A stretch of 13,385 nucleotides of DNA, from assembly GCA_026770585.1 (NCBI GenBank), contig MU646442.1, positions 55,416 to 68,800 on the forward strand, read 5' to 3'. This document shows, piece by piece, positions 1 to 6,726 of the stretch (the first letter of the stretch is position 1; each line of letters starts with the position of its first letter). Under the pieces are notes generated by a model. The model was not told the DNA's origin. It searched no databases and saw only the letters and a list, made by a program, of their open reading frames with translations. The position numbers were made by a program, and so were the translations under genes. Origin of the DNA: Baffinella frigidus (Eukaryota > Cryptophyceae > Cryptomonadales > Baffinellaceae).

Positions 1-144
1 CCTACGCCCTACACCCTACACCCTACACCTTACACCCTACACCCCACACCCTACACCCTGCACCCTAAACCCTACACCCTAAACCCTACACCCTAAACCC
101 TACACCCTAAACCTTGCACCCTGAACCTTGCGCACCCTAAACCT
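1..144. repeat. Degenerate telomere-like array (CCCTACA / CCCTAAA)
   Basis: Seven-base units run continuously in the C-rich orientation, first mostly CCCTACA, then alternating CCCTAAA and CCCTACA, then degrading to CCTTGCA and CCTTGCG. C-rich strand reading left to right is what a left chromosome end would show. The many variants and the similar arrays deep in the window make an interstitial or subtelomeric array equally likely. Confidence 0.85.
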
Positions 145-357
145 TGCATCCCAAACCCCAAACCCCAAACCCCAAAACCCAAAACCCAAAACCCAAAACC
201 CAAAACCCAAAACCCAAAACCCAAACCCCAAACCCCAAACCCCAAACCCCAAACCCCAAACCCCAAACCCCAAAACCCAAAACCCAAAACCCAAAACCCA
301 AAACCCAAAACCCAAAACCCAAACCCCAAACCCCAGCACGAAACCCCACACCCCAAA
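145..357. repeat. Blocks of CCCCAAA and CCCAAAA heptamers
   Basis: About 30 heptamers, all one or two substitutions from CCCTAAA, are arranged in homogeneous blocks: CCCCAAA (about 149-171), CCCAAAA (172-220), CCCCAAA (221-275), CCCAAAA (276-322), CCCCAAA (323-335). The period stays at 7 throughout. The G-rich complement has runs of three or four G every seven bases and could form quadruplexes. Open frames across this block in all registers are low-complexity artefacts. Confidence 0.9.
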
Positions 358-423
358 CCCTGAATGCAGGGGACACACCCAGCGGCACACCTCCTCGTGG
401 GGAAGCAGCACTCGAAAGTCAAC

Positions 424-469
424 ATGCGCCTCCTACGCGTCACCGACCCCGATGCGCCCGACGCCAGGT
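424..469 (+). repeat. 46-bp dispersed direct repeat, copy 1
   Basis: Begins ATGCGCCTCCTACGCGTCAC and ends GACGCCAGGT. Copies of exactly the same length lie at 586-631 and 880-925. In one frame all three start with ATG and read MRLLRVTD or MSLRRVHD and end in AR. The base changes are not preferentially silent, so I treat it as a DNA repeat rather than a gene. Confidence 0.8.
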
Positions 470-585
470 CCCGTCCATCTACATGCCCCAGGCAGTTCCC
501 TACGGTAGGGTCCTACGAATCTCCCGGGGAAATAGATGGCCGGTTTTCGATTTGGGCGGGCTGTGGGGGTTAGTCAAAAGGCGCG

Positions 586-631
586 ATGCGCCTCCTGCGC
601 GTCACCGACTTCGCTTCGCTCGACGCCAGGT
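586..631 (+). repeat. 46-bp dispersed direct repeat, copy 2
   Basis: Begins ATGCGCCTCCTGCGCGTCAC. It is close to the copy at 424-469 at both ends and differs mainly in the middle. The preceding bases (AGTCAAAAGGCGCG) resemble those before copy 1 (AAAGTCAAC) and copy 3 (AAGTCGCG), so the repeat unit may be longer than 46 bp. Confidence 0.8.
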
Positions 632-661
632 TCTACCGCTGCCTTAAAAGACTTTCAAAAT

Positions 662-832
662 TTCATACGCCAACATCCTGAAAACCGGGTAGTTAGGCCT
701 ACGGCATTGCCTACGGTAGGCCGTAGGACCCCTAGGACCTAATGTTTCATATGACCCCCATAGGACCCTACGACCTACAGTAAGCAATACCTTAGGCTCA
801 ACTACCCGGTTTTCAGGACGTTACCCTATTAC
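662..832 (-). mobile_element. Fold-back element, family A copy 1
   Basis: Inverted arms at 677-720 and 774-817 match over 44 bp with a few mismatches; the first 18 bp (CCTGAAAACCGGGTAGTT) are perfect. The two ends differ: one reads TTCATA-CGCCAAC, the other, reverse complemented, TAATAGGGTAACG. The same asymmetric pair of ends occurs in copies at 4749 and 12596, in the opposite orientation. The centre contains CCTAGG and TAGGACC motifs. There is no coding capacity, so it is a non-autonomous element. Confidence 0.8.
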
Positions 833-879
833 TTTACGGGTGCAAATTTTTGAACCGAGTGGCGTCCCAATAAGTCGCG

Positions 880-925
880 ATGAGCCTCCGACGCGTCCAC
901 GACCCCGGTGTGCCCCACGCTAGGT
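880..925 (+). repeat. 46-bp dispersed direct repeat, copy 3
   Basis: The most diverged of three equal-length copies (others at 424 and 586). It begins ATGAGCCTCCGACGCGTCCA and ends CACGCTAGGT. Element A1 lies between copies 2 and 3 and accounts for much of their wider spacing. Confidence 0.65.
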
Positions 926-956
926 GTTTGATGGGCCCGCCTCGGGACAGACCACG

Positions 957-1096
957 CTCGGATAGCGAGAGGGCGAACGGATCGGGTAGTTATTGGCGTC
1001 AGCTCCCGATGGGAGCTGAAGCCCAGTACAAACTGGACACGACGAGTGCCAATTTTTGCATTCGTACCCGATCCGTTTACCCCCTCGCTATCCGAC
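957..1096. mobile_element. Fold-back element L with nested hairpins
   Basis: Arms at 958-988 and 1065-1095 are 31 bp with three mismatches (TCGGATAGCGAG at the outside, ACGGATCGGGTA at the inside). Within the loop there is a second pairing, ATTGGC with GCCAAT, and a small perfect hairpin TCAGCTCCC-GAT-GGGAGCTGA at 1009-1029. No coding potential and no second copy in the window. Confidence 0.7.
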
Positions 1097-1152
1097 CGAG
1101 GTAGGCCCACCTCGGGACTGATAGGCCCGCCTCATGCAGAAAGCGTACGTTC

Positions 1153-1285
1153 GAGGAGGACTTATTTGGACGCGACTCACTACAAAATTTACAATCGAGG
1201 GCATTAAAAGACTGTTAAATTTATGGTTGTAAATGTTAATACCGAGTCGCGTTGCCCCTAATACATCCGGCGAAATCCTCCGCAG
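1153..1285. mobile_element. Degenerate fold-back element M
   Basis: ACGCGACTC at 1170-1178 pairs perfectly with GAGTCGCGT at 1244-1252. The flanking GAGGA/TCCTC and inner ATTTACAA/TTGTAAAT pairings extend the inverted repeat imperfectly. The AT-rich loop contrasts with the GC-rich neighbours. Only one copy is visible, so it could also be a chance inverted repeat. Confidence 0.4.
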
Positions 1286-1323
1286 GCCGACGGTGGAGCA
1301 GGTGGACGTGGAGCTGTTGATGG

Positions 1324-1800
1324 ACGTGCCTGCCCCGGACCTCCCCTTCTAGAACCTTCTAGAACCTTCTAGACGGACGGGACCAGGGCTGTGTGCCGTC
1401 TTTACACGGACGGGACCGCTTCTAGACGGACGGGACCACGCGCCTTTCCACGACGTGCCTGCCCCGGACCTCCCCTTTTGGGACGCGACCGGCTTCGTGC
1501 CGCTTTTAGACGGACGTGAACGGGCTGCCGCTGTCACGCCGGTCGTGACCGGCTTCGTGCCGCTTCTAGGCGGGCGGGACCTGCCCCCGGACCTCCCCTT
1601 GTAGGACGCGACTGCGCTTCGTGCCGCTTTCTACACGGACGGGACCAGGGTTGTGCCGCTTTTAGACAGACGGGATCAGGCTTCGTGTCGCTTTTAGACG
1701 GACGCGACCAGGCTTCGTGCCGCTTTTAGACAGACGCGACCTGGCATCGTGCCGCGTTCAGATGAACGCGACCAGGCTTCGTGCGCGCCTTTCCAGTGGG
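1324..1800 (+). repeat. GC-rich minisatellite, 32-bp unit with higher-order structure
   Basis: A 32-bp unit built on CTTCGTGCCGCTTTTAGACG plus GACGCGACCAGG repeats with exact 32-bp spacing at 1681, 1713, 1745 and 1777, and is more diverged upstream. A second module, CTGCCCCGGACCTCCCCTT, recurs at 1330, 1459 and 1581, that is every 129 and 122 bp or about four basic units. The unit length is not a multiple of three and no frame stays open over the array, so it is not coding. The plus-strand stretch just upstream (1255-1323) has no clear structure. Confidence 0.8.
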
Positions 1801-1830
1801 AGAGGCCCGCCTCGGCAATGTCGCGAGACA

Positions 1831-2042
1831 CCACTCGAGGCTGGAAGTGGGACTATTTCAAAACAGAGATTCTTTTTCAAGTGAAGAAAAAAAAAGAGGT
1901 GTGTAGAAATTTTCACACAAATAGGGGCGTTTGGTCACGTAGCTGGGGGAATTCCCCCAGCTACGTGACCAACCTTGCCCGTGACTGGTACTAAATTTAA
2001 CAACCCCACATTTAAAATACTCCCGCTTCCAGCCTCGAGTGG
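1831..2042 (+). mobile_element. Fold-back element D copy 1 (212 bp)
   Basis: The terminal inverted repeats CCACTCGAGGCTGGAAG are perfect and extend to about 30 bp with mismatches. The interior is AT-rich and has an independent central palindrome at 1931-1972. A second copy at 12240-12451 is in the opposite orientation, has exactly the same length, and places its inner palindrome exactly 100 bp from the equivalent end. I see no clear target-site duplication. Confidence 0.85.
1931..1972. repeat. Perfect 42-bp palindrome inside D1
   Basis: Two 21-bp arms meet with no loop around GGGGGAATTCCCCC. Outer part TTGGTCACGTAGC. Such a sequence can extrude as a cruciform or template its own repair. The outer motif TTTGGTCACGT recurs in D2 and in E and K type elements and at 5790. 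Confidence 0.95.
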
Positions 2043-2204
2043 CAGGCTCATGCAAAAAGAGAGATTGATAATTTATTGCCAAACAACCAGCGTCAGCGCC
2101 GCACATGCTACGCATTGTGCCACTTACTGTACCCCTTGTCGGCCGCTCATACGAGCATTTTCCGGATGGATTCTAACTCCACCTCCTGCACTCATGCAAA
2201 AAGC
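2043..2204. other. Spacer between D1 and C with a 13-bp direct repeat
   Basis: CTCATGCAAAAAG occurs at 2047-2059 and again at 2191-2203, perfectly repeated. A related CTCATGCAGAAAGCG is at about 1132. No gene, promoter or palindrome is recognisable between them. Confidence 0.6.
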
Positions 2205-2345
2205 TAACGCCAGCGAGGTACTCAGAGCCTACGGATTGCCTACGGTAGGAGTCCCCCTCCCTACGACTTTTAAAGACCGTTTTGTTTTAAACGTCGTAGG
2301 AGGAGGGGGGGTTCCTACCGTATGCTAAGGGGTCCGCTGGCGTTA
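2205..2345. mobile_element. Fold-back element C, abutting B1
   Basis: The termini TAACGCCAGCG (2205-2215) and CGCTGGCGTTA (2335-2345) are perfect complements. Inner arms CCTACGG-ATTGCC-TACGGTAGG and CTCCCTACGAC / GTCGTAGGAGGAG pair imperfectly. Its right terminal TA is shared with the left terminal TA of B1, so one inserted at the end of the other. Confidence 0.75.
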
Positions 2346-2467
2346 CAGGGGTACCTCGCTCATAAGAAACTGCCCCCCCCAAGGACAACCCTAGTGCCCT
2401 AGGCGTAGGTAGGCCTACTGTAGGGTCCTAGGGGGAGGCGGTTTCTTATGAGCGAGGTACCCCTGTA
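2344..2467. mobile_element. Fold-back element B copy 1 (124 bp)
   Basis: Ends TACAGGGGTACCTCGCTCAT at the left and the complementary ATGAGCGAGGTACCCCTGTA at the right, with TTTCTTATG continuing the right arm. The C-rich/G-rich interior carries CCTAGG and CTACTGTAGG. Family B always begins and ends with TA, consistent with a TA target as in Tc1/mariner-type MITEs. That assignment is inference, since no transposase is present. Confidence 0.85.
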
Positions 2468-2550
2468 GCTTGTGGTATTAAGCCCCGCAACTCCATCCCG
2501 CGGCGGGCCCGCCTCGGGGTGTGGGGCCCGGGGTGGAGGTATGTATCCCT

Positions 2551-2657
2551 TACAAGGGTACCTCGCTCATAAGAAAACGCGCCCCTCCTAGGACCACCAT
2601 AGGACCCTAGGCATGGGCCTACGGTAGGGTCCTAGGAGGAGACGGTTTCTTATGAGC
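2551..2657. mobile_element. Fold-back element B copy 2, right end lost
   Basis: The left end is TACAAGGGTACCTCGCTCAT. The right arm matches through TTTCTTATGAGC and then changes to CAGCTAAGTCAAC, losing the last 14 bases of the family end. The core CCTAGG...CTACGGTAGGGTCCTAGG is well preserved. Confidence 0.8.
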
Positions 2658-2745
2658 CAGCTAAGTCAACAGGTCATTATTTGGAGCCTGTCTGAGGTTA
2701 TGAGCCCCCGTTAGCAAGAAGCCTCCTCGTGAGTGCGGGCAGTAG

Positions 2746-2910
2746 CTTCATTCCCGTGTGATTGATAAAACTCGTGTGTCAAAGACGGGCGGAGATTTCA
2801 TGTGGTGCTCTTGCGAATGTGGTGGATGGGTTCAGAACTTGCAAGGCTTGTATGTTCGTGATTCCGACGCACGTACATCTACACGGTTTCCTCGTGTTGA
2901 GACCCTCCCC
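2746..2910 (+). pseudogene. Possible exon or gene fragment with CxCxC motif (unrecognised)
   Basis: An open frame without stops reads as reasonably mixed-composition protein, including GGDFMWCSCECGGWVQN and LQGLYVRDSDART. The close cysteines suggest a metal-binding or disulfide-rich loop. The frame runs on into a palindromic CCGTAGGGTCCTAGG core from an inserted element (from about 2915), which supplies its stop, so any gene is interrupted. I recognise no family. There is no nearby paralogue to test silent substitution, and the stretch could be open by chance. Confidence 0.2.
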
Positions 2911-3004
2911 CCTTTCCTAAGACCGCCGTACACCGTAGGGTCCTAGGTTGTAGGACCCAGCGGTCGTGCGCATTCTAGGTCCTACTTCAACTGAGCCTCA
3001 GTAA

Positions 3005-3127
3005 TACAGGGGTACCTCGCTCATAGGAAACCGCCCCCCCCCCTAGGACCCTACAGTAGCCCTATGCCTAGGGCCCTATGGTGGTCCTAGGGGGGTGGGC
3101 GTTTCTTATGAGCGAGGTACCCCTGTA
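3005..3127. mobile_element. Fold-back element B copy 3 (123 bp)
   Basis: Near-perfect family ends: TACAGGGGTACCTCGCTCAT and its complement on the right, with one mismatch further in (CATAGGAAA against TTTCTTATG). The interior repeats CCTAGGACCCTACAGTAG and its complement-like half CTATGGTGGTCCTAG. Confidence 0.9.
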
Positions 3128-3307
3128 TATTGCGGCCTTGATTATTCCCAACATGGGCGTGGCGCTGTGAGGACCGAGGATAGGATGAGCCCGCCTCGGG
3201 ATGACGTTGGAGCCATTGCTCTCTCTATTAGTATTGTACCCTGTATGCACCCCCGCAGAGGCTTTGTCTGAGTAGGACCTCGAGCGAGGTTATGCGCACT
3301 CTACATG

Positions 3308-3472
3308 TACAGGGGTACCTACACCTCGGCTACTACCGTAGGACCCTAGGGCGGTGCGTGTCCTTACCTGCGAGGAACTCCTTCCACGCCAGATTCTTAG
3401 AAGAGGTCGCCAAAAGTCAATTTCCCCTCAAGGCAGTGGTTTTCAAAAGTCAACAACCGTTCCATGGAACGG
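3308..3472. repeat. Family B remnant and short palindrome
   Basis: TACAGGGGTACCT near 3308, followed by CTACCGTAGGACCCTAGGGCGG, looks like a collapsed B element. Downstream, AAAAGTCAA occurs twice (near 3413 and 3445) and CCGTTCCATGGAACGG at 3457-3472 is a perfect 16-bp palindrome. The stretch 3128-3307 shows only a GAGCCCGCCTCGGGA motif shared with other loci. Confidence 0.5.
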
Positions 3473-3564
3473 ACTAAAATCAAGCCCCTCGAACACGCTG
3501 GCGTGGTTTACTGTAACCTACACAGGGTGTCTGAGCCTAGCCGAGCGCCGAACCTAGGCGAGCC

Positions 3565-3690
3565 CCGCAGCTGTCTCCGCCTCTTCGTTCTCCTCCGCGA
3601 GCACTCTGAAGTGTAGGGTTCAGGGTTTAGGATTTAGGGGTTTAGGTTTGGGGGGCTTGGGTTTAGGTAATGGGGTGCAGGGTTGAGGGT
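3565..3690 (+). repeat. Duplicated block, copy 1, ending in telomere-like repeats
   Basis: CCGCAGCTGTCTCCGCCTCT followed by CGTTCTCCTCCGCGAGCACTC and then TAGGGTTCAGGGTTTAGGATT. The same ordered segment recurs at 3935-4060, 370 bp later, with scattered substitutions. Unique sequence and heptamers were therefore duplicated together. Confidence 0.85.
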
Positions 3691-3728
3691 TGACCGACGT
3701 TCCGCGTCAGCTCCAACGTCACGGCGTG

Positions 3729-3828
3729 TCCCTTAAGTGACCAGTAGGCTCATACACCCCACGGTAGGGTCCTAGGACCTGCCTAGGGCGAGTTAGGGTG
3801 AATATTCACCCTATGGTCACTTAAGGGA
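3729..3828. mobile_element. Fold-back element I (100 bp) between opposed telomere-like arrays
   Basis: Perfect 15-bp terminal inverted repeats TCCCTTAAGTGACCA / TGGTCACTTAAGGGA. Inside lies a perfect 18-bp palindrome, AGGGTGAATATTCACCCT (3795-3812), and a CCTAGG core. G-rich heptamers lie to its left and C-rich heptamers to its right. Confidence 0.85.
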
Positions 3829-3832
3829 TAAC

Positions 3833-3932
3833 CCCAAACCCTAAACCCTCATGAACCCTCAACCCTCAACCCTCAACCCTAACCCTACCCCAAACCCTGC
3901 ACCCTAACCTCAAATCCTGCACCCTAACCTAT
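3833..3932. repeat. Interstitial telomere-like array, C-rich orientation
   Basis: CCCTAAA, CCCTCAA and CCCTAAC units with an interrupting CCTGCA motif. The orientation is opposite to the arrays at 3613-3690 and 3984-4238. Confidence 0.85.
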
Positions 3933-3934
3933 TG

Positions 3935-4060
3935 CCGCAGCTGTGTCCGCCTCTCCGTTCTCCTCCGCGAGCACTCTGCGGTGTAGGGTTCAGGGTTTAG
4001 GATTTAGGGGTTTAGGTTTTGGGGGATTGGATTTAGGTAATGGGGTGTAGGGTTGAGGGT
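3935..4060 (+). repeat. Duplicated block, copy 2
   Basis: Second copy of the 3565-3690 block. Differences include CTGTGTCCGCCTCTCC for CTGTCTCCGCCTCTTC and GCGGTG for GAAGTG. The CCGCAG|CT start resembles the acceptor-like CCCGCAG|CT before the exons at 10567 and 13158, but the reading frames here change non-silently. Confidence 0.85.
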
Positions 4061-4238
4061 TTTGGGTTTAGGGTTAAGAGTTTAGGGTTGAGGGCTGAGG
4101 GCTTAGGGCTTAGGGCTTAGGTCTCAGGGTGTTAGGCTTTAGGGTTTAGGCTTTAGGGAGGCTTTAGGGTTCAGGTTTTAGGGTTTAGGGTATAGTTTAG
4201 GGTTTAGGGCTTAGGGTTTAGGGTTTAGGGTTTAGGGT
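3984..4238. repeat. Interstitial telomere-like array, G-rich orientation
   Basis: TTTAGGG dominates (clearest at 4195-4238) with GGCTTAG, GGTTGAG and GGGTTCA variants. The array overlaps the second half of the duplicated block starting at 3935. Confidence 0.9.
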
Positions 4239-4317
4239 GGGGCTCGCAACCTGGGAGTGCGGCCCAATCGGTCCTCGGCCTTTGTCCGCTCCTGCCTGCC
4301 AGAGGGTTTAGGGTTGA

Positions 4318-4512
4318 GGGTTTAAGGGGGGGGGGGGGCTCTCTTACTGGGGGGGAGAGAGCTTTGTTACTAGGGGGGGGGAGCTGGGGAGGGAGAGCTT
4401 TGCTACTAGGGGGGGGAGAGCTGGGGAGAGAGCACTTTGTTAGTGCCAAATTAGTGCCACCACGGCCGCCATGTCCGCGCCAGCGTGGCAGAGGGGGGGA
4501 AGAGCTTTGTTA
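4318..4512 (+). repeat. G-rich minisatellite (GAGAGCTTTGTTACTAGGGG)
   Basis: Runs of 6 to 11 G alternate with AGAGCTTTGTTACTA, AGAGCTTTGCTACTA and AGCACTTTGTTAGTG at roughly 50-bp spacing. The last unit includes CCACGGCCGCCATGTCC, which recurs with the same neighbours at 4634-4696. The intervening 4513-4633 shows nothing I can name. Confidence 0.7.
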
Positions 4513-4633
4513 CCGCTAACGAGCGAACTTGGCACATTTAAGACAGTCAAGGTCGAAAAACAAACTTGGCTTTCAGGTGAAAGTCATCAAAATCTTTAAA
4601 GGTGGTCCCTCCTCGCTCGGCAGCGGTACCATG

Positions 4634-4696
4634 TTAGTACAACGGCCGCCATGTCCTCGGCCAGGCTGGCAGAGGGGATAGAGAGTTTTGTTACTA
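4634..4696 (+). repeat. Second copy of the CGGCCGCCATGTCC block
   Basis: ACGGCCGCCATGTCC...GGCAGAGGGG...GAGTTTTGTTACTA parallels 4453-4512, about 181 bp upstream. A third shorter piece, CCACGGCCACCATG, follows at 4712. Confidence 0.7.
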
Positions 4697-4748
4697 ACAG
4701 GTTCGTACCACCACGGCCACCATGCAACCTTCGCGTTCTTACAACAAG

Positions 4749-4916
4749 TTAATAGGGCAACGGCCTGAAAATGGGGAAGTTAGGCCTACGGCATTGCCTA
4801 GGACCTCCTACCGTAGGCCGAGGGATCCTAGGACCAAAACGTCTCGGCCTACGGTAGGAGGTCCTAGGAAATCCCGTAGGCCCAAATACTCCATTTTCAG
4901 GCCGTTAGCCTATGAA
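4749..4916 (+). mobile_element. Fold-back element, family A copy 2
   Basis: Left end TTAATAGGGCAACGG, right end (reverse complemented) TTCATAGGCTAACGG, then AACGGCCTGAAAATGG shared perfectly by both arms. The interior has two CCTACGG/CCGTAGG palindromic cores separated by GATCCTAGGACC. Same architecture and core as copies A1 and A3, with different bases in the arm just inside the ends. Confidence 0.85.
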
Positions 4917-5082
4917 AGTGCGTCGATTACGGATTGACGCCAACATGGCCTCCATGTATTCCCTGAAGGCCGTGTAAGACTGGCAGCGGCTTTTGTTTTC
5001 CTGGCGGAAGATTGTAGGTCCTTTAGTTCCTTGAGGTTTTAATTTCGCCCAACATAGCCCAACGACACGCCCGTAGAAAGGA
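4905..5082 (-). pseudogene. Possible terminal exon on minus strand (unrecognised)
   Basis: On the minus strand a pyrimidine stretch ending CTCTGCAG (to 5083) could be a splice acceptor. In one frame the following 178 bases encode about 58 residues, including VVGLCWAKLKPQGTKGP and TAFREYMEAMLASIRN, and stop inside the end of element A2. In another frame a shorter ACRWAMLGEIKT is read. A plus-strand relative at 5873-5925 keeps the second reading with silent changes only (TGT/TGC, ATT/ATC) but changes the first reading at several residues. The same DNA module occurs elsewhere without an open frame, so it may be repeat DNA rather than an exon. Confidence 0.25.
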
Positions 5083-5136
5083 CTGCAGAGAAAGCATTGT
5101 GAATGTGACTGTGTAAAGTCACTCCGGTCATCCTAC

Positions 5137-5277
5137 CCATACAGTGGGCTTCGAGGGTTTCGGGACCCCTAGATTTAGCGGTAACGTGACCAAATTTGCA
5201 TTTGAAAATCCACAAAAGTTAACTGCCCACATGGTAAGTTGACGTTCGATGAAAGGTCCGTAGTCCACGGGGCGTGG
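5137..5277 (-). mobile_element. Fold-back element E copy 1 (141 bp)
   Basis: Read in reverse complement it aligns along its whole length with 8284-8421: ...ACTACGGACCTT..CATC, GGGCAGTTAACTTT, GGATTTTC, TTTGGTCACGT.ACCGCTAAA, CCGAAACCCTCG. The ends CCATACAGTGGGC and CCACG..GCGTGG are more eroded than in copy 2. It directly abuts the exon-like stretch at 5278-5390. Confidence 0.85.
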
Positions 5278-5390
5278 CGGAAGGACCGCATCAGGGTTCT
5301 GGAAAACCTGTCGATCGTCAACTTCTTCCTCCGCATCAATAGTCAGCGACCCCACGAAATAGGCAAGACGGTGCCTGCATTCGACGCAGG
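5278..5390 (-). pseudogene. Possible minus-strand exon interrupted by element E1
   Basis: After an acceptor-like CGGTTCAG (minus strand), the frame reads CVECRHRLAYFVGSL, then an acidic TIDAEEEVDDRQVF and QNPDAVLPP. The mixed composition, CxxC pair and acidic stretch look like real protein. The frame stays open into E1 and stops at about 5128, so E1 may have truncated or been exonised into the gene. Just upstream on the same strand (5414-5510) another frame reads CYRELEACEERHDRFRF. The family is not recognised. Confidence 0.3.
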
Positions 5391-5513
5391 CTGAACCGAG
5401 GTTTAGACTAAGAGAAGGACCGGGTTGGCCGACGAATCCCAGCTACTACATCACGAAATCGAAATCGATCGTGCCGCTCCTCACACGCCTCGAGCTCCCG
5501 GTAACAAAGGGGT

Positions 5514-5698
5514 TACCACACGAGGCTATCCATGCGAACAGATTCATAAGTTAATTATTGGATTATTGCCCAGGAAACACGCCAAAAGTCAGCATTTGAT
5601 CACGTTTCCGTACGGACCCTTGTACGGAAACGTGATCATTTCCCCACAAATTTTAAAATGTTCTTTTATGCTGTTTGCATGGATAGCCTCGTGTGGTA
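5514..5698 (+). mobile_element. Fold-back element K (185 bp) with nested palindrome
   Basis: Ends TACCACACGAGGCTATCCAT... pair over 28 bp with one mismatch (5514-5541 with 5671-5698). If the element proper starts at CCACACG, its 9-bp flanks are AAGGGGTTA and TACGGGTTA, 7 of 9 identical, an eroded target duplication. The CCACAC end resembles E and F. An apparent open frame across it only traces the palindromes. Confidence 0.85.
5598..5637. repeat. Inner palindrome of element K
   Basis: GATCACGTTTCCGTAC and GTACGGAAACGTGATC are perfect 16-bp arms around an 8-base loop. The outer bases TTTGATCACGT match the TTTGGTCACGT at the outside of the inner palindromes of D1 and D2. Confidence 0.9.
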
Positions 5699-5737
5699 CG
5701 GGTTAGGGCTTCCACTCGGAACACTACGGGGAACATT

Positions 5738-5800
5738 CTAAAGTTGATAATTGGATTTTTTCTAGGGAAACATGCCAAAAGTCAGCAATTTTGGTCACGT
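5738..5800 (+). repeat. Half-copy of the interior of element K
   Basis: AATTGGATT, GGGAAACATGCCAAAAGTCA and TTTTGGTCACGTT follow in the same order as at 5550-5607 inside K, but the second half of the palindrome and the terminal repeats are absent. It appears to be a solo left half. Confidence 0.7.
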
Positions 5801-5859
5801 TGTGCCTGCACTGTAAAGCTAAACGCGAACCGAAAGCAAAAATAATTTTTCTGCGTTTC

Positions 5860-6015
5860 TACAGAAAGGCGTGCCGTTGGGCTATGTTGGGCGAAATCAA
5901 AACCTAAAGTACTTAAAGGGCCTGATGCGATCCGAAAGAAAGCACGGCTTTTTTGCAAAACCAGTTCCGTTGTCCGCCTATGTTGACACCTCCAGGATCT
6001 AAAGTATTCCCGAAT
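5860..6015 (+). repeat. Module repeat with CTATGTTGG and CCTAAAG, copies ii and iii
   Basis: CCGTTGGGCTATGTTGGGCG...AACCTAAAG (5879-5915) and, about 95 bp later, GTTGTCCGCCTATGTTGACA...ATCTAAAG. The interval TGATGCGATCCGAAAGAAAG... matches 7603-7660. One plus-strand frame across both copies reads GPDAIRKKARLFCKTSS then VVRLC, comparable with DVIRKEAWPFHRTSSGVRLCW at 7605. It could be a degenerate tandem protein module or plain repeat DNA; changes are not biased to silent sites. Confidence 0.5.
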
Positions 6016-6352
6016 TTTCTCGTGGCCTGCGGTCACATTCTTTCCCCATACCCACTGGAGCCCTCTGGTCTCGTCCCACCTCTCCCCCTGGCGTGAAGTG
6101 GTCGTGTATGTCAACTTAACAAACCTCGCTTCCCCCCACCCTTTCCCGACTGTAACACCTCAGGGTTCTCGGGCTAGCGCCCTGCACAGCCTATGCATCT
6201 CTCGTGCCCCGCACAGCTCATGCACCTCTCGTGCCACTGGTGAAACTTGACGTTGTCGTGTTTTCATGCTCGTTTCAATAAAGTGGCTTTCTCTCTACAC
6301 CTGGGATTTTTCGATTTTATGGTAGGTACATATCCAACAAAGTTATCATTCA
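6016..6352. other. Unassigned stretch with 27-bp tandem repeat and AATAAA
   Basis: GCACAGCCTATGCATCTCTC (6184) and GCACAGCTCATGCACCTCTC (6211) are two tandem copies of a 27-bp unit. A related CCACAGCCCATACACCTCGC is at 6542, beyond element F1. TTTCAATAAA at 6273-6282 looks like a polyadenylation signal and recurs at 7522 and 9152. No gene can be named. Confidence 0.5.
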
Positions 6353-6539
6353 CCACACAGTGGGCTACAAAGGGGTTTCTTGAATAACCCATAAAGACTA
6401 ATCCAAAGGACCCCATGGTAGGCAATACCATAGGGACATAAGGGGGATCCTACGGATAAGGTAACAGAGATGCCGACCGAGGCTCACAGGAGAGGTGATC
6501 AGAGTCCGACCAAAATTCCCTTCGTAGCCCGCTGTGTGC
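6353..6539. mobile_element. Fold-back element F copy 1 (187 bp)
   Basis: Left CCACACAGTGGGCTACAAAGG and right, reverse complemented, (G)CACACAGCGGGCTACGAAGGG. The right terminal base is changed. The core has CCCATGGTAGGCAATACCATAGGG, itself palindromic. The internal frame is open by chance of symmetry. No clear target duplication remains, unlike copy 2 at 12847. Confidence 0.8.
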
Positions 6540-6678
6540 CCACCACAGCCCATACACCTCGCGTGCCCTCTCGTGAAGCAACAAAGTGGTCTTCTCTCTT
6601 GATAGGACCTGTGCCAAACATCGTCCCCGCGGGCCAATCTCAGAGCAAATGGGACCGTGTACATTTGTGAGAAATTTT

Positions 6679-6726
6679 GAATTTTGTAGATGGACGTAAC
6701 CAGAATTTTGTAAATGGACGTAACCC
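6679..6726 (+). repeat. 24-bp tandem duplication
   Basis: GAATTTTGTAGATGGACGTA-ACCA is followed immediately by GAATTTTGTAAATGGACGTA-ACCC, two substitutions apart. The next 230 bases (6727-6960) contain no repeat or gene I can identify. Confidence 0.9.

Noticed and set aside
1-144. True chromosome end at the left edge
   Set aside because: Units are degenerate and mixed, and similar arrays occur inside the window; it may be subtelomeric but this cannot be shown.
93-647. Long open frames through the heptamer arrays in several registers
   Set aside because: The heptamer repeats contain no stop codons in most frames, so the frames are low-complexity artefacts without protein character.
3565-4000. 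CCGCAG|CTGT blocks as possible duplicated exons
   Set aside because: The two copies differ by amino-acid-changing substitutions in the open frame and stop codons follow at once.
5425-5706. 93-residue frame on the plus strand
   Set aside because: It spans the whole of fold-back element K, including both palindromes; symmetry, not coding, keeps it open.
5782-6114. 110-residue minus-strand frame, with a partly similar one at 7469-7810
   Set aside because: The similarity comes from the shared DNA module, and base changes between the two are not biased to silent positions in this frame.
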